Source of the DNA: Bog-756 sp963830165
GTDB lineage: Bacteria; Actinomycetota; Acidimicrobiia; Acidimicrobiales; RAAP-2
Assembly: GCA_963830165.1 (NCBI GenBank)
Contig: CAWHKZ010000002.1
Coordinates: forward strand, 62,001 to 126,000
DNA length: 64,000 nucleotides
Reading direction: 5' to 3'
In this document: piece after piece, positions 10,015 to 19,788 of the stretch
How positions within the stretch are numbered: position 1 is the first letter of the stretch
How the letters are laid out: each line of letters starts with the position of its first letter
The notes under the pieces: model-generated
Databases searched by the model: none
Seen by the model: the letters and a program-made list of their open reading frames with translations, nothing else
Told to the model about the DNA's origin: nothing
Translations under genes and position numbers: made by a program

Positions 10015-10959
10015 TCAGGCGGTGGCCGCCATCGATCCGTGCCGGGCGGCGTCGGCCACCGCGGCCAGCGCCTCGTCGAGCGGCGTGGCCTCGATCCCGA
10101 AGGTGGCCGTGCAGGCCGACGAGTCGAGGACGAAGGGCAGGTCGAACTGGTAGCGGGTCTCCTTTAGCTCGCGCATCTGGGCCGACACCACCCCGGCCAC
10201 GGCCAGGGTGCCGGCCGAGTAGGTCCCGACGGTGGGCACCGGCCCGCCGGCGACCGCACAGAAGCGGGCGGCCAGCTCGCGCTGGGTCAGCGGCGGGACG
10301 GTGGGCACGTGCCACGGCCGCCCCCACGCCCGCTCGTCGGTCCCGAGGACGGCGAGGGTGCGGCCGACGTCGGGCACGTACGTCCACGAGTGGGGGACGT
10401 CGGGGTCGCCCAGCACCCGCACCTTGCGGCCGGCGAGCAACCGGTCGACGTTGCGGAAGAAGACGCTGGTCTCGACCACCCCGGGACCGAAGAAGTCCGA
10501 CGCCCGGGCCGCGGTCACCCGGACCCGGCCGGCCCGGTGGGCCTCCAGCGCCACCTCCCACATGGCCGCCCGGACCCGCCCCTTCGTGCCCGTCGACGCC
10601 AGGGCGTCGCCCTCGGTCATCGGGTGGTCCACCGGCCCGTAGGCGTAGAGGTTGTCCATGATCACGAGCACCGTGCCGGCCCGGGCCGCCACTTCGAGCA
10701 TCGAGGCGGCCATGGGCGGCCAGAGCTCCGGCCACCGGTGGTACGGCGGGTTGGCGCAGTTGTACAGGGCGTCGGCCGCCCCCACGGCCCCGGCCAGGGC
10801 GGACGGGTCGGAGGCGTCGGCCGCCACCCGCGTGAGCCCCGGACCCTCGGGCCCCGATCCCGACCGGGTCACCAGGGTCACCTCGTGCCCGGCCCCGATC
10901 AGGGCGTGCGCCGTGGCCGTGCCCACGGACCCTGCTCCGACGATGACGTGACGTCCCAT
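10015..10959 (-). CDS. NAD(P)-dependent epimerase/dehydratase-family protein (atypical SDR)
   Basis: This is a 314-residue extended/atypical SDR. The N-terminal Rossmann motif is VIVGAGSVGTA (residues 5-15). The segment ADALYNCANPPYHRWPELW fits family members acting on small or isoprenoid-like substrates. A typical YxxxK is not clear: LYAYG precedes, and an equivalent Lys lies in STGTKGRV. The start ATG 10959 has a GAGGAAG ribosome binding site. It is transcribed divergently from a TetR regulator, with two matching palindromes between them, so it is probably that regulator's main target. The reaction is not known. Confidence 0.78.
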   Translation of the reverse strand: MGRHVIVGAGSVGTATAHALIGAGHEVTLVTRSGSGPEGPGLTRVAADASDPSALAGAVGAADALYNCANPPYHRWPELWPPMAASMLEVAARAGTVLVIMDNLYAYGPVDHPMTEGDALASTGTKGRVRAAMWEVALEAHRAGRVRVTAARASDFFGPGVVETSVFFRNVDRLLAGRKVRVLGDPDVPHSWTYVPDVGRTLAVLGTDERAWGRPWHVPTVPPLTQRELAARFCAVAGGPVPTVGTYSAGTLAVAGVVSAQMRELKETRYQFDLPFVLDSSACTATFGIEATPLDEALAAVADAARHGSMAATA

Positions 10960-10978
10960 GTTGCTTCCTCCTTGTTGT

Positions 10979-11043
10979 GAGCACTGCTCTCGTTATTGAC
11001 CAGTATTCACAGTTTCCTCCCCAATTGCAAGAGCAGTGCTCTT
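10979..11043. promoter_or_regulatory. Twin palindromic operators between SDR gene and tetR
   Basis: GAGCACTGCTC (10979-10989) and AAGAGCAGTGCTCTT (11029-11043) are two copies of the same odd-centred palindrome, GAGCA-N-TGCTC. Their centres are 52 bp apart, about five helical turns, so two dimers could bind one face of the DNA. On the minus strand TTGCAA (11023-11028) and AATACT, 17 bp apart, fall between the two sites and are a plausible promoter for the SDR gene. The region is strikingly AT-rich against its surroundings. The expected ligand is the TetR protein encoded just to the right. Confidence 0.6.
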
Positions 11044-11081
11044 CTATTGATCTGATGCTCTCGTCGTGGCAGGCTGAAGGC

Positions 11082-11870
11082 ATGCCCCCCGCCACCGGAC
11101 TGCGGGCCCGCCTGCGGGCCGAGCTCACGATCGAGATCAAGGACGAGGCGCGCCGCCAGCTCGCCGCCGAGGGCGCCCCGGGCCTGTCCCTGCGGGCCGT
11201 GGCCCGTGCCCTCGACATGGCCTCGTCGGCCATCTACCGCTACTTCCCGAGCCGCGACGCCCTGCTGACCGCGCTCATCGTCGACGCCTACGACGCCGTG
11301 GGCGAGGCGGCCGAGGTGGCCGACGCCGGCTGTCGACGGGACGACTACTGGGGCCGGTGGCGGGCGGTCGGCCGGGCCATCCGCCGGTGGGCGCTCGACA
11401 ACCCCCACGAGTACGCGCTCGTCTACGGCTCGCCCGTGCCCGGGTACCGCGCGCCCGAGGACACGGTCGGGCCGGCCAGCCGGGTCATGCTCGTGATGGC
11501 CCGCCTGGTCGAGGACGCCTCCCGGGCCGGCGCACTGGCGCGGTCGTCGTCCCCCGACCCGCTGCCCCCGATGGACGCCGACACGGTGGCCGCCGTGCGG
11601 GACCTCGTCGACCTCGCCTTCCCCGCCGCCTCCGACGACGTCGCCGTGCGGGCCGTGGCGGCATGGACCCAGCTGTTCGGCATGATCTCCTTCGAGCTGT
11701 TCGGCCACTTCCACAAGGTCGTCGGCGACGTGGACCCGGTCTACGACCGCACGCTGCTCGAGATGGGCCGGCTCATCGGCTTCGCCCCGCCCCGGGTGCC
11801 GCCACACCACGACACCAACGCCGACGCCGACCCACCGGACGGCGAGGAGGAGGTCTGGTACCTCGTGTGA
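11082..11870 (+). CDS. TetR-family transcriptional regulator
   Basis: This is a 262-residue repressor-type regulator. The N-terminal HTH reads LSLRAVARALDMASSAIYRYFPSRDALLTAL (about residues 38-70), which matches TetR helices 2-4. The C-terminal half (AVRAVAAWTQLFGMISFELFGHF) matches the WHG/TetR_C_33-type ligand domain common in actinobacteria. ATG 11082 places the HTH at the usual distance from the N-terminus; an ATG at 11054 is an alternative. It probably represses itself and the divergent SDR gene through the GAGCA-N-TGCTC palindromes. Ligand unknown. Confidence 0.83.
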   Translation: MPPATGLRARLRAELTIEIKDEARRQLAAEGAPGLSLRAVARALDMASSAIYRYFPSRDALLTALIVDAYDAVGEAAEVADAGCRRDDYWGRWRAVGRAIRRWALDNPHEYALVYGSPVPGYRAPEDTVGPASRVMLVMARLVEDASRAGALARSSSPDPLPPMDADTVAAVRDLVDLAFPAASDDVAVRAVAAWTQLFGMISFELFGHFHKVVGDVDPVYDRTLLEMGRLIGFAPPRVPPHHDTNADADPPDGEEEVWYLV

Positions 11871-11924
11871 CCGGCGGCGCATCGTTGCGACCGATGGCCG
11901 TCATCGTCTTCTGCGCCTGACGAC

Positions 11925-11944
11925 ATCAGGACCTTCGGCCCTAG
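11925..11944 (+). promoter_or_regulatory. DosR-like box upstream of cydA
   Basis: The sequence AGGACCTTCGGCCCTAG, 35-55 bp before the cydA start, keeps the GGAC-N-TTC-GGCCC core of naturally occurring DosR boxes (mycobacterial consensus TTSGGGACTWWAGTCCCSAA, from memory). A nearly identical core precedes the gene at 19461. A DosR-like regulator is encoded at 20234-20905. The motif match is seen in the sequence; control by that regulator is inference. Confidence 0.5.
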
Positions 11945-11979
11945 GTGACCTGGGGGTTCCGCTGGTTTCATCATCGGTG

Positions 11980-13460
11980 ATGACACTTCTCCTCTCCCGG
12001 TGGCAGTTCGGCATCACGACCGTCTTCCACTTCATCTTCGTCCCGCTCACCATCGGCCTCGCCCTGCTGCTGGCCATCATGCAGACGGCCGCGTACCGCT
12101 CCGCGGGGACGCCGCCAAGCAGGCCAAGTGGGAGCAGATGGCGGTCTTCTGGCGCCGCCTGTTCCTCATCAACTTCGCCATCGGCGTGGTGACCGGCATC
12201 GTCCAGGAGTTCCAGTTCGGGATGAACTGGTCCGAGTACTCGCGCTACGTGGGCAGCGTGTTCGGCGCCCCGCTGGCCGTCGAGGCCCTGCTCGCCTTCT
12301 TCCTCGAGTCGACCTTCCTCGGGATCTGGATCTTCGGCAAGGACCGGGTGTCGGCCCGCATCCACCTGGCCTCCATCTGGCTGGTCAGCATCGGCACGAT
12401 GCTCTCGGCGTACTTCATCCTCGCCGCCAACGCCTGGATGCAGCACCCCGTCGGCTACAAGGTCGTGGGCAACCGGGCGGTGATGACCGACTTCTGGGCG
12501 GTCATGACCAACAGCACCCTGGTCAGCTCGTTCCTCCACGTCTTCACGGCGGCGCTGGTCACCGCGGCCATGCTCATGCTCGGCATCAGCGCCTGGCACC
12601 TGCGCCGGTCGCAGAAGGCGGGCGACGGGCCGCACCCGGTGTTCGCGGCGTCGGCCAAACTGGCACTCGTCGTGGGCGTCATCGCCGTCGTCGCCACCAT
12701 GTTCTTCGGCGACAACCAGGCCCGGCTGATGGAGAAGCAGCAGCCGATGAAGATGGCCGCCGCCGAGGCCGTCTACAACACCCAGGACGGCGCCAGCTTC
12801 TCGCTGCTGACCATCGGCAACCTGTCCGGTGACCCCATCTTCCAGATCCGGATCCCCCATGCCCTGTCCGTGCTGGCCGACAACAGCTGGGACGGGCCCG
12901 TCCAGGGCATCAACCAGATCCAGGCCGACGAGACCGCCAAGTACGGCACGGGCAGCTACGTGCCGGTGCTGTGGGTGACGTACTGGACCTTCCGGATCAT
13001 GGTGGGCTGCGGGATCCTGATGTTCCTCGGTCTGCTCTGGGGCGTGTGGCTGCTCTACCGGAGGAAGCTCGACACGTCGAAGTGGTTCCTCCGACTGGCC
13101 GTGCCGGGCCTGGCGCTCCCCTTCATCGCCAACGCCACCGGGTGGATCTTCACCGAGGTCGGTCGCCAGCCCTGGGTGGTCTACGGGTTGCTGCGGACGG
13201 CCAAGGGCGTGTCCCCCATCGGCACCGGCTACGTCGTCGCCACCCTCGTCGGCTTCACCGCCATCTACACGCTGCTGGCCGGCATCGACTTCGGGCTGAT
13301 GGCCCGCTACGCCAGGTTGGACCCGGACGGCGTCGACGAGCACGGCCGGCCGACATCGGATGACGACGGCGCCGGTGGCCCCGGAGGCGACACCGACGAC
13401 GACGGCCAGTCCGAGCTCCCCGGCACGCACGACGACCGGGTCCCGGCCCTCATCTACTGA
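11980..13460 (+). CDS. cydA: Cytochrome bd ubiquinol/menaquinol oxidase subunit I (one frameshift)
   Basis: This subunit of the high-affinity terminal oxidase oxidises quinol and carries hemes b558, b595 and d in the membrane. The N-terminus SRWQFGITTVFHFIFVPLTIG contains the conserved heme His (residue 17, equivalent to His19 of E. coli). EFQFGMNWSEYSRYVGSVFG, VEALLAFFLESTFLGIW with the conserved Glu pair, and GRQPW next to a short Q-loop are present. The frame breaks in the run GGGG at 12105-12108. Adding one G gives a continuous 493-residue protein (AYRSAGDAAKQAKWEQM). The start is ATG 11980 (GTG 11977 also possible). The acidic tail after about residue 455 is unremarkable. First gene of cydABDC, preceded by a DosR-like box. 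Confidence 0.9.
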
Positions 13461-13479
13461 GCGAGAGAGAGAACCGACC

Positions 13480-14618
13480 ATGCTGACGACCGCCGCGGTC
13501 GCCCCCGCCTACACCGGACTCGAGATCTTCTGGTTCCTGATCATCGCCGTCCTCTGGTCCGGATACTTCGTGCTCGAGGGATTCGACTTCGGGGTGGGGA
13601 TGCTCCTCCCCGTGATCGGGAAGTCGGACGTGGACCGGCGGGTGATGATCAACACCATCGGTCCGGTGTGGGACGGCAACGAGGTGTGGCTGCTGGTCGC
13701 CGGGGGCGCCACCTTCGCCGCCTTCCCGAACTGGTACGCCACGCTCTTCAGCGGCTTCTACCTCCCGCTGTTCCTCATCCTGGCCGCCCTCATCTTCCGC
13801 GGCGTGGCCTTCGAGTTCCGCTCGAAGCGGGTGCTCCCCACGTGGCGGCTCGCCTGGGACCACGCCATCTTCTGGGGCAGCCTCGTCCCGTCGCTGCTGT
13901 GGGGTGTGGCCTTCGCCAACATCCTGCGCGGCACACCGATCGGCCCGAACGGCCGCTACCTGGGATCGTTCTTCAACCTGCTCAACATCTACAGCCTCCT
14001 CGGCGGCGTGACCACGCTCCTGCTGTTCGCCCTCCACGGCAGCGTGTTCCTCAACCTGAAGACGACCGGCGTGATCCACGAGCGCGCCAGAAGGTGGCAC
14101 GCCGGTTGGCGCCGGCGGCCGCCGTCGCCCTGCTGGCCTTCCTCGCCTGGACCTACGTCAACGCCCGCAACGCCCACGACACGGGCGTCGTGCCCCCGTT
14201 CGTGCCCATCCTCGGCATCGCCGCGGTGGCCGTCGTCGGCTGGCTGCTGCGGGAGAAGCTCAAGGGCTGGGCCTTCGTGGCGAACGCCGTCGCCCTGGTC
14301 TGCCTGGTGGCCACCATCTTCCTCAACCTGTACCCGCGGGTCATGGTGTCGAGCATCTCGCCGGCGTTCGACCTGACCATCGGCAACGCCTCCTCGGCGC
14401 CGTACACGCTGAAGGTGATGACCATCGTCGCCCTGATCTTCACACCGCTGGTGCTCGTCTACCAGGGCTGGTCCTACTGGGTCTTCCGGGCCCGGGTACG
14501 CCGGCCCGGTGACCCGGTCGAGGTCACGGGCGTCGGGCCCACCACGAACGGGACGTCCAACGGGGCCGGCGCGGTCACCGGCCCGCTGGCCACCGTCGAC
14601 GAGGGCGGCACCCCCTGA
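13480..14618 (+). CDS. cydB: Cytochrome bd oxidase subunit II (one frameshift)
   Basis: Partner subunit of CydA with eight to nine transmembrane helices. FWFLIIAVLWSGYFVLEGFDFGVGMLLP is the diagnostic CydB N-terminus, and GPVWDGNEVWLLVAGGATFAAFPxWYA follows, both with conserved acidic residues. Near 14087-14088 (GCCAG) one C appears to be missing. Restoring it joins ...IHERA to QKVARRLAPAAAVALL and gives about 379 residues, normal for the family. The start is ATG 13480, 19 bp after cydA. The last residues overlap the presumed CTG start of cydD. The operon order cydA-cydB-cydD-cydC matches that of Mycobacterium and Bacillus. Confidence 0.9.
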
Positions 14619-16400
14619 GCGCCACCGGACCGGTCGACCGCCGGCCGGTCGACCCCCGCCTGCTCGGACGCGCCCGGGCGACCCGCCGCTACCTGGGCGG
14701 CGCCGTGGTCGTGGGACTGGTGGGGACGGCCGCCCTGGTGGCCCAAGCCGTGCTGCTCGGTGCCGATCGTCCAGGAGGTCCTCATCGACCACGACGGACC
14801 GGACCGCACCGTCCCGGCGCTGGTCGGGCTCGGCGCGGCCTTCGCCGTCCGGGCCGTCGCCGCCTGGGCCGGCGAGGTGGCCGCCCACCGCACGTCGGCC
14901 AAGGTCACGTCCACCCTGCGCCGCCAGCTGCTCACCCGGGCGGTGACCCTCGGCCCGTCGTGGCTGGCCGGCGAGCGCACCGGCGAACTGGCGGCCTCGG
15001 CCACCCGGGCGTCGACGCCCTCGACGGCTACTTCGCCCGCTACCTCCCGACGCTGATCCTGTCCGCGCTGACGCCGGTGGTGCTGCTCGTCTGCATCGTG
15101 ACCCGGGACTGGTTCTCGGCGGTCATCCTGGTCGTGACGGTGGCGGTCATCCCCCTGTTCATGGTCCTGCTCGGCCTCGAGGCCACCCGCAACGCCGACC
15201 GCCAGTGGGCCCGGCTGTCCGGACTGGCCGCCACGTTCTACGACCTCCTCCAGGGAATGCCCACCCTGCGCGCCTTCGGACGGACCGAAGACGGGCGCCA
15301 CACCCTGGAGCGGGCCAACCGCGAGCTCCACGAGGAGACCATGTCCACCCTCAAGGTGGCCTTCCTGTCGTCACTGGCGCTCGAGACGATGGCCTCGGTG
15401 GGGACGGCCCTGGTGGCCCTCTTCCTCGGCCTGCGCCTCCTGGACGGGACGCTGCCGCTCGGCACCGCCCTCGCCATCCTGGTGCTCGCCCCCGAGGTGT
15501 ACCTGCCGCTGCGGCGGGCCGGGAGCGAGTTCCACGCCGCCGCCGAGGGTCGGGCGGCGGCGGCCCGCATCCTCGACGTGCTGCGACGACGCCGACCAGC
15601 GGCGACCCCGGCGGACCCGGTGGACCGGCGCCCGCTCCCCGACCCCCGCCGCCACCCGGTGCGGCTGGTCGACGTGACGCTGCACCACCCCGGACGGACC
15701 GAGCCCGTGCTCGACGGCGTCGACCTCTCCCTCGCACCCGGCGAGCACGTGGCGGTGGTGGGCGAGTCCGGCGCGGGCAAGTCGACCCTGCTGGCCGTGC
15801 TCCTCGGCTTCGTGGTGCCCGAGCGGGGCGGCGTGTGGCTCGGGGACGAGCTCCTCGCCGCATGCTCATGGCGCGAGTGGCGCCGCCAGGTCGCCTGGGT
15901 GCCCCAGCGGCCGGCACTGGTGCGCGGGACCATCGAGGACAATCTCCGGCTCGGCAACCCGGACGCCACCGACGCCGAGGTGACCGCGGCCCTGGTGCGC
16001 TCGGGCCTCGACGGCCTGGTGGGGCGCCTGCCCGACGGTCAGGCCACCCCGGTCGGCGAGGGTGGCCTGACCCTCAGCGCCGGCGAGCGCCAGCGCATCG
16101 CCATCGGCCGGGCCGTGCTGCGCGACGTCCCCGTCGTGCTGCTCGACGAGCCGACCGCCCACCTCGACGCCGCCCGCGAGGACGGACTCGCGCGAAGCGC
16201 TCGCCCCCTGGCTCGAAGGCCGGACCGTCGTGATGGCCGCCCACCGGGGCGGACTCGTCGGCCGGGTCGACCGGACCGTCACCCTGGTGGGCGGACGGGC
16301 CCTGTCCGAGCCCCGGTCGCCCGTCGGCGCGGCGCTCGCCACCACGGCCGCTCTCGTCGGGTCGTCGGGGTCGTCCCGTGCGTCCGGGACGACGCGGTGA
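14615..16400 (+). CDS. cydD: CydD-like half of the CydDC exporter (three frameshifts)
   Basis: This is one half of the heterodimeric ABC exporter, known in E. coli to export thiols or handle heme, needed for cytochrome bd assembly. It combines an ABC membrane domain (SATRGVDALDGYFARYLPTLIL, a classic CydD motif after repair) with an ATPase: Walker A VGESGAGKSTLL, signature LSAGERQRIAIGRA, Walker B VVLLDEPTAHLD. The reading frame breaks near 14759 (one extra base), in GGG 15007-15009 (one missing G) and near 16190-16194 in GCGCG (one extra base). The net change leaves 594 residues, a normal length. The start is uncertain: CTG 14615 overlaps the cydB stop in the right frame; GTG 14705 would be too short. 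It ends in GTGA overlapping cydC. Confidence 0.83.
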
Positions 16401-18147
16401 CCGGCGACCGGGCGGTCCTGTCCCGGGTCCTGCGCATCGGCGCGCCCGACGGGCCCCGCTTCCTGCTCAGCACCGTGCTCGGGACGGCGGCGGCCCTCTG
16501 CACGGTCGGTCTGCTGGCCTGCTCCGGTGCCCTCATCGACAAGGCGGCGCTGCGGCCGCCGCTCTACACGCTCACCGTCCTGATGGCCGCCGTCCAGCTC
16601 CTCGCCCTGTCGCGCGGACCGCTGCGGTACGCCGAGCGGCTGGTATCCCACGACGCGGCCCTCGGCGCCCTCGGCCGGGTGCGGCTGTGGCTCTACGACC
16701 AGATCGCCCCGCGGTCACCGGCCGGCGTCGCCGGTTGGCGGGACGGCGACCTGCTGGCCCGGGCCACGGCCGATGTCGACCTGTTGCAGGACGTCTACCT
16801 GCGGGGGGTCGCCCCGCTGGTGGTGGCGGGCGCCACCACGGTCACCACCGTGGCCGTGGTGACCGTGGTGGCGCCAGCCGGCGGGGCGGTGCTGGCCGTC
16901 TTCCTGCTCGGCGGGTGCGCGGCGGCCTCGGGGCTGGCCTGGGCCCGCCGGCGCCACCTCGGCAGCGGCGAGGGCGCGCTTCGCGGTGAGCTCGGCGCCG
17001 ATGTGGTCGAACTGCTGCAGGCGGCACCCGACCTGGTGGCCATGGGCCGCGACGAGGAGTACCTGGAACGGGCGCTCGCCTCCGACGCCGCCCTCGAGCG
17101 CCGGTCCCGCCACCGGTCGTGGTCCGACGGGGCCGTGTCCGCCCTGGTGATGCTGTGCACCGGTGGCGCGGTCATCGGCCTGCTTGCCGTGTCCACGGCG
17201 GCCATCGCCGCCCACCGGATGCCGGGCTTCATGGCCGCCGTGCTGCCGCTGGCGCGCTCGGGGCCTTCGAGGTGGTGGCCCCGGCGGCCGATGCCGTGGC
17301 CCGCATGGCTGACCACCGCGAGGCGGCGACCCGCCTGGTGGCCGTGGCCGACCTGCCGGTACCCGTGCGCGACCCGGACGTGACGGCGCCGCTGCCCGAC
17401 GGGTCCGACGTCGCCCTGGAGGAGGCCGTCCTGCGCTACATCCCCGGCGGGCGACGGGTGCTCGACGGGCTGTCCCTGGCCGTGCCCGAAGGCCACCACC
17501 TGGCCGTGGTCGGGCCCAGCGGAGCGGGCAAGAGCAGCATCGTCAACGTGCTCCTGCGCTTCTGGCCCCTGGAGTCGGGAACGGCCCGCCTCGGCGGCGC
17601 TTCCCTGGCCGGGCTGGCCCAGGACGGGGTGCGGAGCCGGATCGGCTGGGTCGGCCAGGACGCCCACCTGTTCCCCACCACCATCGCCGGGAACATCGCC
17701 GTGGCCCGGCCCGACGCCGGCCCGGCCGAGATCGCCGAAGCTGCCCGGCGGGCCCAGCTCGGCCCCTGGATCGACTCGCTGCCCGAGGGCATGGAGACAC
17801 CCGTCGGCGAACGGGGGGCGCGCCTGTCCGGTGGCCAGCGTCAGCGGGTGGCCCTGGCCCGCGCCCTGCTGGCCGGGGCGCCGGTGCTGGTGCTCGACGA
17901 GCCCACCTCCGGACTCGACCGTCCGACGGCCCGCCGCCTGCTCGACGACGTGGTGACGGCCTCCGAGGGGACGACGGTGGTCTACATCACCCACCGGGAC
18001 GAGGAGCTCGCCCGGTTCGACGACGTGGCCGTCGTCGACGCCGGCCGGGTGGTGGCCCGAACGGGCGGCGGGGGTCAGTGCGCGGCGGGCACGATGGGGA
18101 AGCGGACGGTGACGGTGCCGCCCTCCGACGCCGTCGTGACCGGGTAG
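16397..18147 (+). CDS. cydC: CydC-like half of the CydDC exporter (one frameshift)
   Basis: Second half of the CydDC exporter. The membrane domain runs from about residue 15 to 290 (LSRGPLRYAERLVSHDAALGAL is diagnostic for CydC). The ATPase has Walker A VVGPSGAGKSS, signature RLSGGQRQRVALARALL and Walker B VLVLDEPTSGLD. Near 17252-17256 one G appears missing; restoring it joins MAAVLPLA to ALGAFEVVAPAADAVARM and gives about 583 residues. GTG 16397 overlaps the cydD stop. The 3' end runs 73 bp into the convergent GNAT gene, and the last 20 or so residues are not CydC-like, so the true stop may have been lost through a further indel. Confidence 0.86.
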
Positions 18148-18638
18148 CCCGACGACAGGAACACGGCCAGCATGGCTCTGTTCTCGCTCAGGGTCTGCGC
18201 CTGGAAGGACGTGATGCCGCGGGGCCGGGCGGCATCGGCCAGGTGGACGAGCAGCCGCGAGCCGATCCCCCGGTGCTGGTAGGCGTCGGTGACCACGAAG
18301 GCCACCTCGGCCTCGTCGGTGCCGCCCAGCCGCTCGTACCGGCCCACGCCGACGATCCGGCCGTCGTCCACCACCACGAAGGCCATCCGGTCCGCGTAGT
18401 CGACGTGGGTGAACCGCTCGAGCTCGCCGTCGGACAGGTGCGGGTGGGCGAAGAAGAACCGGCGGTAGACCGACCGGGGCGACAGGCTCTCGTGGAAGGC
18501 CGTCATGGCCGGGCCGTCGCTGTCCCGGATGGGGCGGAAGACGACCTCGGTGCCGTCCCGCAGCTGCTCGGTGCACTCGAGCCCCGACGGGTACGCGGGG
18601 GAGGCGTGCGCCGCTCCGGCGCCGGTTCCGTCGGCCAT
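18075..18638 (-). CDS. GNAT-family N-acetyltransferase, Pat-like
   Basis: 187-residue acetyl-CoA-dependent acyltransferase. RDGTEVVFRPIRDSDGPAM and LSPRSVYRRFFFAHPHLS form the N-terminal half seen in protein lysine acetyltransferases of the Pat/KAT type. The acetyl-CoA loop is AYQHRGIGSRLLVHL (Q/RxxGxG/A form). The cyclic-nucleotide-binding domain of the mycobacterial Pat proteins is absent. Mycobacterial Pat acetylates universal stress proteins and acyl-CoA synthetases (family knowledge), and a Usp gene lies 3.7 kb away, but the target here is unknown. The start is ATG 18638. The 3' end overlaps convergent cydC by 73 bp. Confidence 0.82.
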   Translation of the reverse strand: MADGTGAGAAHASPAYPSGLECTEQLRDGTEVVFRPIRDSDGPAMTAFHESLSPRSVYRRFFFAHPHLSDGELERFTHVDYADRMAFVVVDDGRIVGVGRYERLGGTDEAEVAFVVTDAYQHRGIGSRLLVHLADAARPRGITSFQAQTLSENRAMLAVFLSSGYPVTTASEGGTVTVRFPIVPAAH

Positions 18639-18694
18639 CGCCCGATGCTAGGTCCGCGGGGCCGGACCCGCCCCGGGATGCGAGGCGTGTGGGC

Positions 18695-19141
18695 TCAGCG
18701 TACGGGGTGCGAGGGGCGCAACGGCTTGCCCGGACGGGTGAAGGGGCCACTCGTCGGGGCGATCCGCTGCAGGGTGCCCCCGGCGGTGCGGATCTGTCGT
18801 TCGATGTCGGCCAGCGCGCCGATGGCCGAGGCGTCGATCACCCGGAGCCCGTCGGTACACAGCTCGATGTCGCGGCTGCCGTCGGCCAGCAGTTCACGGA
18901 CGACCTCGTCCAGCGTGGCCGCGGTGGTGCCGTCCAACCGGCCGGCCATGCGGATGCGCACCGGCTCGGCGCCGGCCTCGACCCACAACTCGAGGGCCAC
19001 GTCGCCCCTCCAGTCGGCCAGTCCGAGGGGCTCGGCCAGTCCGACGGACGGTGTCCCGGGCTGGTCGGGCACGCCCGACCTCCTCCGCACCACCGCCACC
19101 GCCTGGTCCGGCTCCACCGCCGGGGTCTCCTCGACCATCAT
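18695..19141 (-). CDS. STAS-domain protein (anti-sigma factor antagonist-like)
   Basis: This 148-residue protein has a C-terminal STAS fold (about residues 50-130): VRIRMAGRLDGTTAATLDEVVRELL is the first strand-helix unit. RVIDASAIGALADIERQI holds the phosphorylatable-Ser loop of SpoIIAA-like proteins (DxS). The first 45 residues look disordered. ATG 19141 was chosen as the first Met after the divergent intergenic region; upstream codons in the same frame are arginine/glycine-rich filler. It would act by binding an anti-sigma factor or kinase, but no such gene is adjacent. A DosR-like half-box pointing at this gene lies at 19267-19280. Confidence 0.72.
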   Translation of the reverse strand: MMVEETPAVEPDQAVAVVRRRSGVPDQPGTPSVGLAEPLGLADWRGDVALELWVEAGAEPVRIRMAGRLDGTTAATLDEVVRELLADGSRDIELCTDGLRVIDASAIGALADIERQIRTAGGTLQRIAPTSGPFTRPGKPLRPSHPVR

Positions 19142-19266
19142 GGACTCCACCTCCGCTCGGGCGCTGCCGCCACTCCATCTTGGCCCAGTGGGCCCGCCGA
19201 CGCTTGCTGCCGCCGGACCCCGATCTGGTCCACCCATGATGGTAGAGGGTCTTCCCGGGTTCCAGA

Positions 19267-19280
19267 TGCCGAAGGTCCCG
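19267..19280 (-). promoter_or_regulatory. DosR-like partial box facing the STAS gene
   Basis: Read on the minus strand the site is GGGACCTTCGGCA. It keeps GGGAC and TTCGGC of the box seen before cydA but has A where the second half needs CC. It lies about 130 bp before the STAS gene in a 319-bp non-coding region. Weaker than the site at 19352-19371. Confidence 0.3.
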
Positions 19281-19351
19281 ATCCGGTTGCGACTCCGACC
19301 CGGAAACAGGTGTCCACCAGCATGTTCGCCGGGCCCCGGGTGGTCCCCCCG

Positions 19352-19371
19352 CAGAGGACGTTCGGCCCTAC
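19352..19371 (+). promoter_or_regulatory. DosR-like box upstream of the 19461 hypothetical gene
   Basis: GAGGACGTTCGGCCCTA repeats the core of the cydA site (GGAC-N-TTC-GGCCCTA) with only the base after GGAC changed. It is about 90 bp before the start at 19461. The surrounding 19142-19460 holds no credible gene; its content is this box, the partial box at 19267-19280 and a ribosome binding site (GAGGAGGT) at the right end. Confidence 0.48.
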
Positions 19372-19460
19372 CGGGTCCGCCCCGCACCCGCCACTCTGGC
19401 CGTACGGATGTTCCAGAACACCCCCGACGAACTGGGACTCCCCGACCGAGGAGGTATCTC

Positions 19461-19785
19461 ATGACGACGAGCGACGACCGACAGGCGACGGAACCGGGGT
19501 CCACCATCGAGCGGCTCGAGCGCGTGCTCGAGGAGTGGAGGGGCCGGATCGACGAGCTCCTCGTCCGGATCGACCTGGGCTCGAAGGACGGCTCCGAGGC
19601 CGTCCGTGCCCGGGCGACGGCGGCGCAGAACGCCTACCTGGCGGCCAAGAACCAGCTCCAGCAGATCCCCAAGGACACCGGAGCCAACATCGGGTCGATG
19701 CGCGCCGGCGTGGAGAAGTTGATCGACGACCTCCGCCAGGCCTACGACTCGGCCGAGAGCGCTGCTCCGGCGGGGTCGCGGGTAG
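19461..19785 (+). CDS. Small helical hypothetical protein (probable frameshift at 3' end)
   Basis: Not recognised. It starts at ATG 19461 behind a good GAGGAGGT site. The predicted product is charged and helical (IERLERVLEEWRGRIDELLV, then KNQLQQIPKDTGANIGSM and VEKLIDDLRQAYDSAES), probably a coiled coil, with no signal peptide or membrane span. As written, the frame runs on through the next gene as Arg/Gly-rich filler. If one G of the GGG run at 19780-19782 is surplus, the protein ends at TAG 19783-19785 after about 107 residues, four bases before the next gene. I prefer that reading. A DosR-like box lies upstream and devR/devS just downstream, suggesting a hypoxia-induced role (inference). 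Confidence 0.6.
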
Positions 19786-19788
19786 CGG

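Noticed and set aside
11029..11043. Start of the TetR gene upstream of the palindromes (near 10977)
   Set aside because: It would put both operators inside the coding region and add 35 residues unlike any TetR N-terminus; ATG 11082 fits the family.
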